From NCBI GenBank assembly GCA_966250385.1, contig CBINHC010000020.1:1-33616 (forward strand): a stretch of DNA of 33,616 nucleotides. The letters run 5' to 3'. A program made the translations under genes and the position numbers. This document shows, one piece after another, positions 1 through 8,497 of the stretch. Position 1 is the stretch's first letter, and each line of letters begins with the position of its first letter. Origin of the DNA: DASWTL01 sp966250385. GTDB taxonomy: Bacteria; Bacteroidota; Bacteroidia; Sphingobacteriales; Sphingobacteriaceae. The notes beneath the pieces are model-generated. The model ran no database searches. It was not told the DNA's origin and was given only the letters and a program-made list of their open reading frames with translations.

Positions 1-176
1 AGAAGTTTCAACTCGAGGTTTTCTAGTTAACGATACAAAAGTACTAATTAAGCTTTCCGGCATCTGTCACCTCTTTGTAAAAGGCAGTCTTTAGAACGTT
101 TTTAAATAGGTCCAGCGAGCTGATATTCTGGCAAACCATTAAAATCTTTCCCCTGTTTAACGTATAAAATTGCGAC

Positions 177-1022
177 ATGATCAGACAGGACAAATTTAGT
201 TTAACAGGCTCGGCGAACAAAATAATTCATGGCGATATCACTTTTGATGATACCAATCCGACACTGCCGCTGGTAATTTTCGTTCACGGATTCAAGGGAT
301 TCAAAGACTGGGGAGCACATAACCTGATCGCACACTATTTCGCACAAAGCGGATTCAGGTTCCTGAAGTTTAACTTTTCACACAACGGGGTCAGAGACGA
401 CAAGCCGGATGATGTGACGGATCTCGAATCATTTGCCAGCAATACCGTTTCCAAAGAACTTTATGACCTGGGCCAGGTGATATCCTTTGCCTGCGACAAG
501 GAGAATTTCAATGCGATAAGCAACGTCTATCTGATCGGTCACAGCCGCGGCGGAGCGCTGGGCATCCTGCAGGCAAACCACGATCCGCGCATCGATAAAC
601 TGGCCACATGGGGATCGATAGCAGACTTCAGAAGTCTCTGGAAGCCGGAACAGGTTGAACAGTGGCGTAAGAACGGGGTAATCCACATTGAGAATGCGAG
701 AACGCACGAGCAAATGCCGGTCAACGCTACTTTACTGGAAGACCTTGAGCAGAACGCGGAACAATACAATGTGGAAGCAGCGGCTAAGAGCCTGAATATT
801 CCCTGGCTGATCCTTCATGGCGATGCTGACGTGAATGTCGATGTTTCGGTCGCCAGGAAGCTGAATGAAATACATCTGAATGCACGCCTGCAGATCATCC
901 CGGGCGCGGATCATGTATTCGGGGCCAAACATCCCTACACGGAACCGACCATGCCAAAGGACCTCGTTGCAGCCTGTGAAGCGACGGTGGCCTTTTTCCA
1001 GGGCCAGCTGAACCGCAGTTAG
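177..1022 (+). CDS. Alpha/beta hydrolase family protein (281 aa)
   Basis: Alpha/beta-hydrolase fold protein of the dienelactone hydrolase / acyl-peptidase-like type, probably cytoplasmic. An early strand, LVIFVHGFKGFKDWG, supplies the oxyanion-hole HG motif. The nucleophile elbow GHSRGG places the catalytic serine at S123. The acid is D216 or D218 in HGDADVNVD, and the catalytic histidine is H246 in GADHVFG. All triad members are in the expected order and spacing, and the length is normal for the family. No signal peptide is visible. The ATG at 177 has no strong Shine-Dalgarno, as is common in Bacteroidota. The 176 bases upstream are AT-rich and hold no gene that I can see. The gene stands alone. 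The substrate cannot be read from the sequence; ester or acyl-amide hydrolysis is a family inference. Confidence 0.88.
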   Translation: MIRQDKFSLTGSANKIIHGDITFDDTNPTLPLVIFVHGFKGFKDWGAHNLIAHYFAQSGFRFLKFNFSHNGVRDDKPDDVTDLESFASNTVSKELYDLGQVISFACDKENFNAISNVYLIGHSRGGALGILQANHDPRIDKLATWGSIADFRSLWKPEQVEQWRKNGVIHIENARTHEQMPVNATLLEDLEQNAEQYNVEAAAKSLNIPWLILHGDADVNVDVSVARKLNEIHLNARLQIIPGADHVFGAKHPYTEPTMPKDLVAACEATVAFFQGQLNRS

Positions 1023-1081
1023 TTCCGGCCCGCTTTTATAGAAATCCCTTTGCCGCGGCATCCGTAAAGAAACGCCGCAAC

Positions 1082-1384
1082 ATGGAAAAAATAAGAAACT
1101 TCGAACTGCAGTTCAGGTGCGGACAGGACCCCAAAAGCTTTAAGCCTGCGGCGGACGGACAATTCTGCCCGCACTGCAGTAAGACGGTTTACGATTTCAG
1201 CGACAAGTCGCTGGACGACCTGCTGGAATTCTTCGAAAAAAGGGGGAGCTCGTTCTGCGGATCCTTTGCTCCCGAGCAGTTAAAACCCGCTCCGTGGTGG
1301 AGCAGGTGGTCCTCGGCAGTATTGCTCCTGATCACCGCGCTGATTTCTCCGGAAGCTAAAGGCCAGCAGGCTCCACAACTTTAG
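1082..1384 (+). CDS. N-terminal half of a TonB-like protein, ended by an in-frame TAG (100 aa)
   Basis: The first ~65 residues match the small Cys-rich domain found at the N-terminus of Bacteroidota energy-transducer TonB and carboxypeptidase-like membrane proteins. Cysteines sit in FRCGQD, FCPHCSKTVYDFS and FCGSF, followed by EQL. A hydrophobic segment (SAVLLLITALI, about residues 78-89) could be one membrane helix, followed by a short tail ending QQAPQL. The reading frame meets TAG at 1382-1384 and continues open in the same frame through CCG GAA CAG GCC into the TonB C-terminal domain starting at 1397. The two pieces therefore look like one gene interrupted by a single amber codon. As it stands the product would be a small single-pass membrane protein without a TonB domain. 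Confidence 0.7.
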   Translation: MEKIRNFELQFRCGQDPKSFKPAADGQFCPHCSKTVYDFSDKSLDDLLEFFEKRGSSFCGSFAPEQLKPAPWWSRWSSAVLLLITALISPEAKGQQAPQL

Positions 1385-1396
1385 CCGGAACAGGCC

Positions 1397-1717
1397 ATGC
1401 AGGACATAAAAGATTTCGGCGGGGCCGCGGACGTCCAGCCCTCATTTCCCGGAGGCAACAATGCCTTCCTCAGGTACATCCGGGAGAATCTGATCGTTCC
1501 TCCCGGAACGCCCGAAGGCCGCGTTTTGATAAGCTTTGTGGTGGATAAGACCGGCTCGCTGCGCAACATCCACGTTGAGCGGGGCCTGACCAGGAGAGCG
1601 GAGGCGGAGGCTATCCGGGTAATCGAATCCGGGCCGAAATGGGTTCCCGGAGTCTTCAACGGCCGGCCCGTCAGTATCCGCTATACGGTTCCCATTTATT
1701 TCAAATTCCCGGATTAG
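1397..1717 (+). CDS. TonB C-terminal domain protein, probable 3' half of the split gene (106 aa)
   Basis: Nearly the whole product is a TonB/TolA C-terminal domain: VQPSFPGGNNAFLRYIRENL, then PEGRVLISFVVDKTGS and a final strand IRYTVPIYFKF. In TonB this domain contacts the TonB box of outer-membrane receptors. The fragment has no signal or membrane anchor, and no convincing ribosome-binding site precedes ATG 1397, so independent translation would give a mislocalised protein. It is in the same frame as the upstream half, separated only by one TAG and four sense codons, which supports a disrupted single gene. Its own stop TAG (1715-1717) interlocks with the stop of the convergent ispG. The domain call is firm; independent expression is doubtful. 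Confidence 0.65.
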   Translation: MQDIKDFGGAADVQPSFPGGNNAFLRYIRENLIVPPGTPEGRVLISFVVDKTGSLRNIHVERGLTRRAEAEAIRVIESGPKWVPGVFNGRPVSIRYTVPIYFKFPD

Positions 1718-3696
1718 GCCTTTTCGATCCAGTTTCCGTCTTCACGGATAATGTCGATCAGCTCTTCCAGAGCATTGGACGTATTCACGTTCTTCTTGAC
1801 GACCTCCTTTCCGCGGTAAAGGGTGATCTTGCCGGGTCCGGTTCCCACGTATCCGTAGTCCGCATCGGCCATCTCGCCCGGACCGTTCACGATACAACCC
1901 ATGATACCGATCTTCAGACCTTTGAGATGATCAGTCCGGCTCCGGATCATCTGGGTGGTCTCCTGTAAGTCGAACAGGGTACGACCGCAGCTCGGGCATG
2001 AAATATATTCGGTCTTGGAAATACGCGAGCGGGTCGCCTGCAGGATGCCGAAGGCAGTAGAAACAATCGTCTTTGCCGGGATCCGCGGGGCATCCAGCCA
2101 GATGCCATCTCCGAGACCGTCCACCAGCAGGGCTCCGCAATCAGCGGCGGCAAAAAGCTGAAACCGGGTAGCCATATCGGTATCGTCCGCAGCAGCAGCA
2201 AACTCATAGCTCCGCCGGATGATCACCGGAACATCGATCCCTGCGTCCATCAGCCGGAAAAATGCCTGACGCTGATCCGCCATCCCATGGCCGGACGTAG
2301 TCTCGAGAACAAATACCAGCGTGTGGTCCGGCTGCAGCTGCTCAAATGCCTCGGACATCAGGTCGGAACCGTTGATGCGAACGAGATTTAACGACGCATC
2401 TTTCTGTGCCGCATGGATATACTCGTTCAGCGTATAGACCGGGTGGCAATTGCTCCTACTGGTCAGTTTAAACCAGGTATCATAGTCGTACAGCTGCTTT
2501 AGGTTCCCCGGAAAGTTGAATGAAGGCAGCTGATCAGCCAGGTAGACAAAGTCCACGGACTGATCGGCCATGTTGTACTTATCCAGGGCATGCGAGTACA
2601 TATACCCGGCATCGTTCAGCACGGCCGGGTCCTTCAGGTTTTTCGCCGAAAGGTCCAGGACCACCCTGGGAACCTGATGACCGCCGATAAACGTATTCAG
2701 TTCGGCAGACGTCCGTTTCTTGTACGCAAAAGGACTGAAATCCACCGGTAAAGCGGCGCCTCCGGCAGAACCGGTTTGCGCTTCTGCCCTTTGCTTGTAC
2801 CGGTTGGCCAGGGCTATGGCGACCGGTGCTTCAAACTCCGGATCTTCGGTGAGGGAGACCCGGATCGTATCGCCAAGGCCGTCTTCCAGCAGCGTCCCTA
2901 TTCCAACCGCCGACTTGATGCGCCCGTCTTCGCCGTCCCCCGCCTCCGTTACACCCAGGTGCAACGGATAGTTCATTCCTTCCTTTACCATGGTTTCCAC
3001 AAGCAGCCGATAAGCCTGCACCATGACCTGGGGGTTACTTGACTTCATGGAGATAACCAGGTTGTAGTAGTGCAGATCCTCGCACATCCGGATGAATTCC
3101 ATCGCGGACTCTACCATTCCCTGCGGCGTATCGCCATACTGGCTCATGATCCGGTCGGACAGGGAACCGTGGTTCGTTCCGATCCGCATCGCGGTGCCAT
3201 ACTCCTTGCACACCTTCACCAGGGGCGCAAACTTCTGGTAGATCCGCTCCAGTTCGGCCTGATAGGCCGACTGGGTATACTCAATATTTTCGAACCGCTT
3301 CTTATCGGCATAATTACCCGGGTTCACCCGAACCTTCTCGACAATACGTGCAGCCACTTCCGCCGCATTCGGAGTGAAGTGGATATCTGCAACCAGGGGT
3401 ACCTGGTATCCCCGAAGGCGAAGCTGCTTCTTGATCTCGGCAAGATTCTGCGCCTCCTTAATGCTTGGCGCAGTGATCCGTACATATTCGCACCCTGCAT
3501 TCACCATCCGGATGGACTGCTCCACCGTACCGATGGTATCCATGGTATCGGTCGTTGTCATGCTCTGGATCCGGATAGGATTATTCCCCCCGAGCGGCAC
3601 ATCTCCAACGCTAACTTCCCGGGTAACAAACCGCGAATATTCGGTCAGTGAATTGCAGTAAGTTCCTTTCAACACTTGTAACGGCTCAGCCTTCAT
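1714..3696 (-). CDS. ispG: (E)-4-hydroxy-3-methylbut-2-enyl-diphosphate synthase, long form
   Basis: IspG (GcpE) converts 2-C-methyl-D-erythritol 2,4-cyclodiphosphate to HMBPP in the MEP isoprenoid pathway, using a [4Fe-4S] cluster. The N-terminal ~310 residues form the TIM-barrel half (VGNVPLGGNNPIRIQSM-like start, then VADIHFTP, KVRVNPGNYAD, RIGTNHGSLSDR, LGVTEAGDGEDGR). The C-terminal half holds the cluster site: C567 and C570 in CPSCGRT, C601 in GCIVNGPGE and E608. At 660 aa it is far longer than the ~370-aa proteobacterial enzyme. The extra ~220 residues between barrel and cluster domain are typical of the long form in Bacteroidota, Chlamydiae and plants. The ATG at 3696 is the clear start. 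The gene is monocistronic as far as seen and divergent from the DUF1801 gene. Confidence 0.96.
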   Translation of the reverse strand: MKAEPLQVLKGTYCNSLTEYSRFVTREVSVGDVPLGGNNPIRIQSMTTTDTMDTIGTVEQSIRMVNAGCEYVRITAPSIKEAQNLAEIKKQLRLRGYQVPLVADIHFTPNAAEVAARIVEKVRVNPGNYADKKRFENIEYTQSAYQAELERIYQKFAPLVKVCKEYGTAMRIGTNHGSLSDRIMSQYGDTPQGMVESAMEFIRMCEDLHYYNLVISMKSSNPQVMVQAYRLLVETMVKEGMNYPLHLGVTEAGDGEDGRIKSAVGIGTLLEDGLGDTIRVSLTEDPEFEAPVAIALANRYKQRAEAQTGSAGGAALPVDFSPFAYKKRTSAELNTFIGGHQVPRVVLDLSAKNLKDPAVLNDAGYMYSHALDKYNMADQSVDFVYLADQLPSFNFPGNLKQLYDYDTWFKLTSRSNCHPVYTLNEYIHAAQKDASLNLVRINGSDLMSEAFEQLQPDHTLVFVLETTSGHGMADQRQAFFRLMDAGIDVPVIIRRSYEFAAAADDTDMATRFQLFAAADCGALLVDGLGDGIWLDAPRIPAKTIVSTAFGILQATRSRISKTEYISCPSCGRTLFDLQETTQMIRSRTDHLKGLKIGIMGCIVNGPGEMADADYGYVGTGPGKITLYRGKEVVKKNVNTSNALEELIDIIREDGNWIEKA

Positions 3697-3713
3697 GAAA
3701 TCGGATTAATGCA

Positions 3714-3721
3714 CAAAAATA
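3714..3721 (-). promoter_or_regulatory. Possible Bacteroidota -7 box for ispG
   Basis: On the minus strand this reads TATTTTTG, an exact match to the Bacteroidota -7 consensus TAnnTTTG, 17 nt before the ispG ATG. No convincing TTG -33 element lies at the usual distance, and the implied 5' leader would be only about ten bases. It is therefore a weak call. Confidence 0.3.
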
Positions 3722-3882
3722 AGAAAACGATGTTAAAAACAGGCGGGAATCAGGCGTCGGTGGCGCAAGCCGTGATCCCCAGCGGCCGTCTGGTTTCCGC
3801 AAAGACTTATCAGCCGGCGAATTTGCATACCTGCGGCTTTAACGCGAACTTTCGGAAACTTTAGCCCCCAATTAGAATATCC

Positions 3883-4326
3883 ATGACTGTACAGGAGGAG
3901 GTAGAACAATTCATCGGCGGTCAGCCGGAACCCAGGCGCGGTGAAATGCAGACACTCCACGAGCTGATTACCCGGATGCTGCCTTCCGGGAAGCTGTGGT
4001 TCGACAAGGGGCGGAACAGTGATGGCAAGGTCGTCACCAATCCCACGATCGGATACGGCATACAAACCGTGCGCTATGCCGGCGGAAATACCAGAGAGTG
4101 GTTTCAGATCGGATTAAGCCCCAATACGACGGGCCTGTCAGTCTATATCCTCGGAATTGCCGATAAGGCCTTTCTACCGCTGACCTATGGAAAAGTAATC
4201 GGAAAGGCTACCGTAACGGGATACTGCATCAGGTTCAGAAAGCTCGAAGACATCCGTACAAACATGCTGGAAGCGGCCATCCGGGACGGCATTGAAGCAA
4301 CAGCGGAAAAGATTGACAATGGATAA
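3883..4326 (+). CDS. DUF1801 family protein (147 aa)
   Basis: Small soluble protein of the DUF1801 (YdhG-like) fold. The N-terminal helices (MTVQEEVEQFIGG, then TLHELITRMLPSG) precede a beta-rich core with the typical stretch KLWFDKGRN, IGYGIQ, EWFQIGLSPNTTGLSVYI and CIRFRKLEDI. A C-terminal helix follows. The molecular function of this family is not established, so none is assigned. No signal peptide or membrane segment is present. The AGGAGG starting at 3894 lies inside the coding sequence (codons 5-7) rather than upstream of the ATG. The gene is divergent from ispG and convergent with the DUF4159 gene, with a 17-bp gap. Length is normal for the family. Confidence 0.8.
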   Translation: MTVQEEVEQFIGGQPEPRRGEMQTLHELITRMLPSGKLWFDKGRNSDGKVVTNPTIGYGIQTVRYAGGNTREWFQIGLSPNTTGLSVYILGIADKAFLPLTYGKVIGKATVTGYCIRFRKLEDIRTNMLEAAIRDGIEATAEKIDNG

Positions 4327-4343
4327 GCGGCCCGACATGCAGT

Positions 4344-4967
4344 TCAGGCGCCCATGGCATACACGATGATATTTACCGCAAACTTCGTGTTGTCTTCAGC
4401 CATAAACCGCTTGTTACGGAAGTCATAGTCCCATTCGCAGCCGTAATCCTTATTACTGTACAGCACGCCGATCCGTCCGTTGATGATCACGGCTTTGAGG
4501 TAATCATGAACCAGGTCATCACCCCAGCCGTTAAGTTCAAAAGATGTGGTGGGTGGCCCCTTTTCAAACGTGAAGAACGACCGGTAGATCTCATGGTCGC
4601 CGGGTATCCTGGTAAGGGCACGGGGACCAAACAGTGCCGCCATCTGGCTCTCGAATGACCGGGCAAACAGTCCGTCTATATCGTGATTGCAGTCATCCAC
4701 AAAAACGAACCCGCCGTTCTGCACATACTTTTTGAAATTGGCTCTCTCGGCAGCGGTAAACTGTACCAGCCGGTGACCGCTCAGGTAACAAAAAGGGTAG
4801 TTGAAGATTTCAGGGCTGCCCAGGTCGATCACCTTCTCCTCCACATTCACCGGAATGGTGGTATACTCAATCAGCGAATTAAGAATATTGGACGGCATCC
4901 GCTGATCGGTATCCCAATCCCCGGAACGGTAACGGAGCCGGATGAAAGTAAAACGGCGACTGAACAT
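4344..4967 (-). CDS. DUF4159 domain protein (207 aa)
   Basis: DUF4159 family protein, with the typical opening FTFIRLRYRSGDWDTD directly after the start. The conserved core continues with the strand and turn YLSGHRLVQFT, VQNGGFVFVDDCNHD and the pattern IPGDHEIYRSFF; a later stretch reads GRIGVLYSNKDYGCEWDY. The fold resembles class-I glutamine-amidotransferase-like domains; no enzymatic activity is known to me. Many homologues carry a signal peptide. Here an in-frame TAA lies seven codons before the ATG at 4967, so the product appears to lack one. The gene is divergent from the MoxR/DUF58 operon with 150 bp between, and DUF4159 genes commonly accompany MoxR-DUF58-BatA clusters. A shared function is therefore likely, although it is transcribed in the opposite direction. 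Confidence 0.82.
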   Translation of the reverse strand: MFSRRFTFIRLRYRSGDWDTDQRMPSNILNSLIEYTTIPVNVEEKVIDLGSPEIFNYPFCYLSGHRLVQFTAAERANFKKYVQNGGFVFVDDCNHDIDGLFARSFESQMAALFGPRALTRIPGDHEIYRSFFTFEKGPPTTSFELNGWGDDLVHDYLKAVIINGRIGVLYSNKDYGCEWDYDFRNKRFMAEDNTKFAVNIIVYAMGA

Positions 4968-5117
4968 GGTGCTAAAAGTACTCTCTTAAAGCTGTCAATC
5001 AAACAGCGCAGCGGCCGCTCTGTGTATTTTTTTAGTTAGAAAGCTGTTGCCGCTTTCGAGTTCCCCCATGATTCGCTTATCTTAATCGGCGTAAAACGGT
5101 CTGAAAAATCAAACGAA

Positions 5118-6119
5118 TTGGAAACGAATCAAAAAACCGTACATGAGCTGCTTTCCAGGCTCCCCAAACTGAAGAACGAGATCCAGAAGGTCATCATCGG
5201 CCAGGACCACATCCTGGAAGAGATCATCGTGGCCCTGCTGGCGGGCGGACACTGCCTGCTCGAAGGGGTACCCGGCCTGGCCAAAACACTGATGGTGCGC
5301 ACACTGGCACAGGCACTTGACCTTTCATTCCGGCGCATCCAGTTCACTCCCGACCTGATGCCAACTGATATTCTGGGAACTGAAATCCTGGAAGAGGACC
5401 ATGCCACCGGCAAACGGTTTTTCAAGTTCAATAAGGGGCCCGTTTTCGCCAATATTCTGCTTGCAGACGAGATCAACCGTACCCCGCCTAAAACGCAGTC
5501 CGCATTACTGGAAGCGATGCAGGAATTCGAGGTCACCTATGCGGGCAAGACCTACTCACTGGACAGACCGTTCTTCATCCTGGCAACCCAGAACCCCATC
5601 GAACAGGCCGGAACATACCCCTTGCCTGAAGCGCAGCTGGACCGGTTCCTCCTGTATGTTAAGATTGGTTATCCGACAGAACAGGAGGAGATCCGGGTAC
5701 TGAGCTCGACCACCGGCGGGGCAAGACCGGCCGTGGATCCGGTACTGGGAGGAACCGAGATCACTGCCCTGCAGGGCCTAGTCCGCGAAGTCACGATCAG
5801 CGAAGAACTGGTTGAATATACCAGTATGATTGTTCGGGCAACACGACCGGAAACCACACTGACTGGCTATGTGAAGGAATGGGTTCGGTGGGGAGCTGGT
5901 CCCAGGGCCGGTCAGGCGCTCATCCTGACCGCCAAGGCGCGTGCGCTGCTGAAAGGCCGGTTTGCCGTGATCCCTGAAGATCTGCATACGATGGCTTTTC
6001 CCGTTCTCCGGCACCGTATCCTGATGAACTTCAAGGCCGAAGCTGAAAACGTAACCTCTGACCATGTAACGGAGCAGCTGCTCAAAGCGGTCAAACGGCC
6101 GCAAAGCGCACTCACCTAA
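5118..6119 (+). CDS. MoxR family AAA+ ATPase (333 aa)
   Basis: AAA+ ATPase of the MoxR group, usually a chaperone-like partner of von Willebrand factor type A (VWA) domain and DUF58 proteins. Walker A is GVPGLAKT (residues 50-57) and Walker B ILLADEIN (113-120). Sensor 1 is LATQNP (155-160), and the MoxR-typical YPLPEAQLDRF follows (167-177). The C-terminal lid domain ends the protein, and the length is normal. The start is a TTG at 5118: the preceding frame offers no better codon, and METNQKTVHELLS is a normal MoxR beginning. No clear Shine-Dalgarno is seen; the leader is A-rich. It is the first gene of an operon with the DUF58 gene nine bases downstream. Confidence 0.93.
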   Translation: METNQKTVHELLSRLPKLKNEIQKVIIGQDHILEEIIVALLAGGHCLLEGVPGLAKTLMVRTLAQALDLSFRRIQFTPDLMPTDILGTEILEEDHATGKRFFKFNKGPVFANILLADEINRTPPKTQSALLEAMQEFEVTYAGKTYSLDRPFFILATQNPIEQAGTYPLPEAQLDRFLLYVKIGYPTEQEEIRVLSSTTGGARPAVDPVLGGTEITALQGLVREVTISEELVEYTSMIVRATRPETTLTGYVKEWVRWGAGPRAGQALILTAKARALLKGRFAVIPEDLHTMAFPVLRHRILMNFKAEAENVTSDHVTEQLLKAVKRPQSALT

Positions 6120-6128
6120 CGTCACCCT

Positions 6129-7010
6129 ATGAGCCGGTTCCTGGACCCCAAGATCATCATGGCGATCAAAGACCTGTCCCTCATGGCCAGAACGACCGTC
6201 GACGGTTACCTGACCGGAATGAACAAAAGCCTCCTCCGGGGCGCCGGCATCGAATTCAGTCAGTACCGCAGTTACCAGCCGGGAGATGACCTCCGGTCGC
6301 TGGACTGGAAGATGTTTGCCCGGTCCGACCGGTATTATGTCCGTGATTCGGAAATCGAGACCAGCATTTCGGTGCGCCTGATGGCGGATGCCAGTGCTTC
6401 CATGAACCACATCGACGAAGGCTACAGCAAGTTTGACTACGCAAGGTACCTCCTGGCTTCACTGGCGTATCTCGCCAATTTCCAGGGAGATGCGATCGGC
6501 CTCTACCTGCTGCAGGAAAAGCTCGTTTCATTGGCGCCCCGGCAATCCTTTCAGCAGCTCTCCAGGCTATTTCACCAGCTGGAAACCGCGGAGGCCCGCG
6601 GGCCTTTCACCCCGCCTGAACATTACCGCAACATCCTTGCAGGGAGCCAGCGCCGGGAATTGCTCATATTCGCAACTGACTTTTATCAGCAAAACGATGA
6701 AATCTACCGGATACTGGACTGGCTGGCTGCCTTAAGGCACGAGATCCTGATCTTTCATATTATCGGAAAGAACGAGCTGGAAATGAACTATCCCGAACAC
6801 ACCTCCTTTGAAGACCTCGAAACAGGTGCGGTCATCCAGGCGGATAAGGCCGGCCTGAAAGCATACCGGGAAAGACTGGACCAGCACCTGGCGGCAGTCA
6901 GGAACGCCTGCCTTAACCGTAATATCAGCTATCGCCTCGTCGCTATGGATGAGCCGCTTGACCAGGCTCTGCGTGACTTCCTGAATCAGCGAAATAAATT
7001 ATCAATCTAG
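6129..7010 (+). CDS. DUF58 domain protein, VWA-like (293 aa)
   Basis: DUF58 family protein, the standard partner of MoxR ATPases. The characteristic DUF58 block runs from about residue 38: GAGIEFSQYRSYQPGDDLRS, then LDWKMFARSDRYYVR. It leads into a VWA-like fold whose first strand ends in DASAS (D87, S89, S91), the usual DxSxS metal-ion-dependent adhesion site. No membrane helix is apparent, so the protein is probably cytoplasmic or peripheral. It starts at ATG 6129, nine bases after moxR. Its TAG stop shares one base with the GTG of the next gene, so translation of the two is likely coupled. The family is inferred to act on envelope assembly or stress; the client is unknown. Confidence 0.9.
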   Translation: MSRFLDPKIIMAIKDLSLMARTTVDGYLTGMNKSLLRGAGIEFSQYRSYQPGDDLRSLDWKMFARSDRYYVRDSEIETSISVRLMADASASMNHIDEGYSKFDYARYLLASLAYLANFQGDAIGLYLLQEKLVSLAPRQSFQQLSRLFHQLETAEARGPFTPPEHYRNILAGSQRRELLIFATDFYQQNDEIYRILDWLAALRHEILIFHIIGKNELEMNYPEHTSFEDLETGAVIQADKAGLKAYRERLDQHLAAVRNACLNRNISYRLVAMDEPLDQALRDFLNQRNKLSI

Positions 7011-8497
7011 TGCTTCAGTTCCTCCAGTCCATATGGCTTTTAGCGGCTGCCGGAATGATTATCCCGGTACTGATCCACTTCTGGAATGTGAAACGCGGAA
7101 AGACCATGAAGGTTGGAAGCATCGCCTTTTTACAGGAGAGTTCCCGTCAGAACGGCCGCAGTCTGCAGTTAAGGGACCTGTTGCTCCTTGTCATACGTTG
7201 CCTGATCATCCTTCTGCTCGCCGTCATTCTGGCCGGGCCTTCCTGGAGAACAGTGTTGGCGGCCGGCGCCGGAAAAGGATGGATTCTGATCGAAAAACAA
7301 AGCCGTAAAGAAACCTACGACGTCTTTAGGCACCGGATCGACTCGCTCCTGAAGGAAGGGTACGAGCTGCATGATTTTAATCCCGGTTTTTCAAAAGCCG
7401 GCAACCCGACGGAAGCACTCGCAAAGAATGAGCCTGCCGACAGTCCCCTGCCCTCCTACTGGACCTTGCTGAAGGAACTTGAACGCCAGGTGCAACCGGA
7501 TATTGAGCTTCGCCTTTTTACACCGAACAGGCTGAGCCGCCTGGCCGGGAGGCGGCCGGACATCCGGCTGAACCTGCGCTGGGAAACTTATGCCCTGCCC
7601 GGTGAAGCGGCCTGGATTTCCGGCGCAGCCCTGCTCGGGCCGGATAAGATCAGGGTCACCACGAATTCGGGTAGCAGCGAGGCCATCACCGCCACTACGC
7701 AGGTCATCCCAGCGGCCGGCACGGCCGGTATCGGAACGACCTTCCGGGAGGGTGTCCTGCATGTATTCCTAAAAAATGACACTTCCCGGTCCCTGGTTCC
7801 TGCGGATACCCTGCAGACCCGGATCACGGTATATTCGGATCTGGCCGGAGATGATATGAACTATCTGCGTGCGGCCCTTGATGCGATTACCGGCTATTCC
7901 CAAAGAAACATCCGAATTCGCTATCGCCGGGATGCCGGACAGATCGACCAGCACGAGGACTGGATCTTCTGGCTGTCCGAAAAGCCGGTACCGGTGGCCC
8001 TGAAAGCCCGCAACCGTTTCATCTATCAGACAGGCCGGGTAGATTCCCGGGCCTCGGTGATCCGGACGCAGGAGGAATTCAGTCCGGAGCCGTTGGCCCT
8101 GTTCAGAAAAGTGAGCCCCCCCGGGGAAGAAAAAACCGAATCCGTCTGGGCGGACGGCTTCGGAGCCCCGGTGCTGGCTGTCCGGCCCGGAACCGGCTCG
8201 GCGGATTACCTGTTTTACAGCCGCTTTGATCCTGCCTGGAATCAACTGGTTTGGAGTCCCCGGTTCCCGGCCATACTATACGGGATACTTTTCGGCGATC
8301 CGCCTGCTCCCGGAGCGAACGATCTGCGGAAGGCAACGCAACTTCTTCCCGGCAGACGGCTGGTTCCGAAGGCATCCCCTGACAAACTGGGAACGGCGAA
8401 CATACCGCTTGACAAACCATTGTACCTGGCAGCCTTTCTGTTATTCGCGCTTGAAAGGATGATCTCGTATTTCCATGAAAGGAGGTCTCATGGGTAA
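7010..8497 (+). CDS. BatA-like membrane protein (495 aa)
   Basis: N-terminal BatA-type membrane domain: an amphipathic or TM segment at about residues 4-25 (SIWLLAAAGMIIPVLIHFW), then KRGKTMKVGSIAFLQE and a strong TM helix at about 58-80 (LLLLVIRCLIILLLAVILAG). This two-helix arrangement is characteristic of BatA/BatB proteins of the aerotolerance cluster. The middle ~390 residues are probably periplasmic. They lack a DxSxS metal-ion site, so the VWA domain of classical BatA seems absent or unrecognisable. A C-terminal hydrophobic stretch (LYLAAFLLFALERMI, from about 471) can anchor the end. The start is GTG at 7010, overlapping the DUF58 stop. It overlaps the next gene by 8 nt. Confidence 0.75.
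   Translation: MLQFLQSIWLLAAAGMIIPVLIHFWNVKRGKTMKVGSIAFLQESSRQNGRSLQLRDLLLLVIRCLIILLLAVILAGPSWRTVLAAGAGKGWILIEKQSRKETYDVFRHRIDSLLKEGYELHDFNPGFSKAGNPTEALAKNEPADSPLPSYWTLLKELERQVQPDIELRLFTPNRLSRLAGRRPDIRLNLRWETYALPGEAAWISGAALLGPDKIRVTTNSGSSEAITATTQVIPAAGTAGIGTTFREGVLHVFLKNDTSRSLVPADTLQTRITVYSDLAGDDMNYLRAALDAITGYSQRNIRIRYRRDAGQIDQHEDWIFWLSEKPVPVALKARNRFIYQTGRVDSRASVIRTQEEFSPEPLALFRKVSPPGEEKTESVWADGFGAPVLAVRPGTGSADYLFYSRFDPAWNQLVWSPRFPAILYGILFGDPPAPGANDLRKATQLLPGRRLVPKASPDKLGTANIPLDKPLYLAAFLLFALERMISYFHERRSHG
8478..8486 (+). promoter_or_regulatory. Strong Shine-Dalgarno deciding the DUF4175-like start
   Basis: AAAGGAGGT lies three bases before ATG 8490 and overlaps the 3' end of the preceding gene. 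An earlier in-frame ATG at 8475 precedes this site, so the 8490 start is preferred. A near-perfect SD is unusual in this window. Confidence 0.6.

Noticed and set aside
36..43. Exact TAnnTTTG match on the minus strand near the left edge
   Set aside because: It would drive a gene outside the window, no -33 element is visible, and an 8-bp degenerate motif is expected by chance in AT-rich DNA.
3070..3651. 193-codon open frame antisense to ispG
   Set aside because: ispG is certain on the opposite strand. The antisense frame has no recognisable domain and reflects codon bias.
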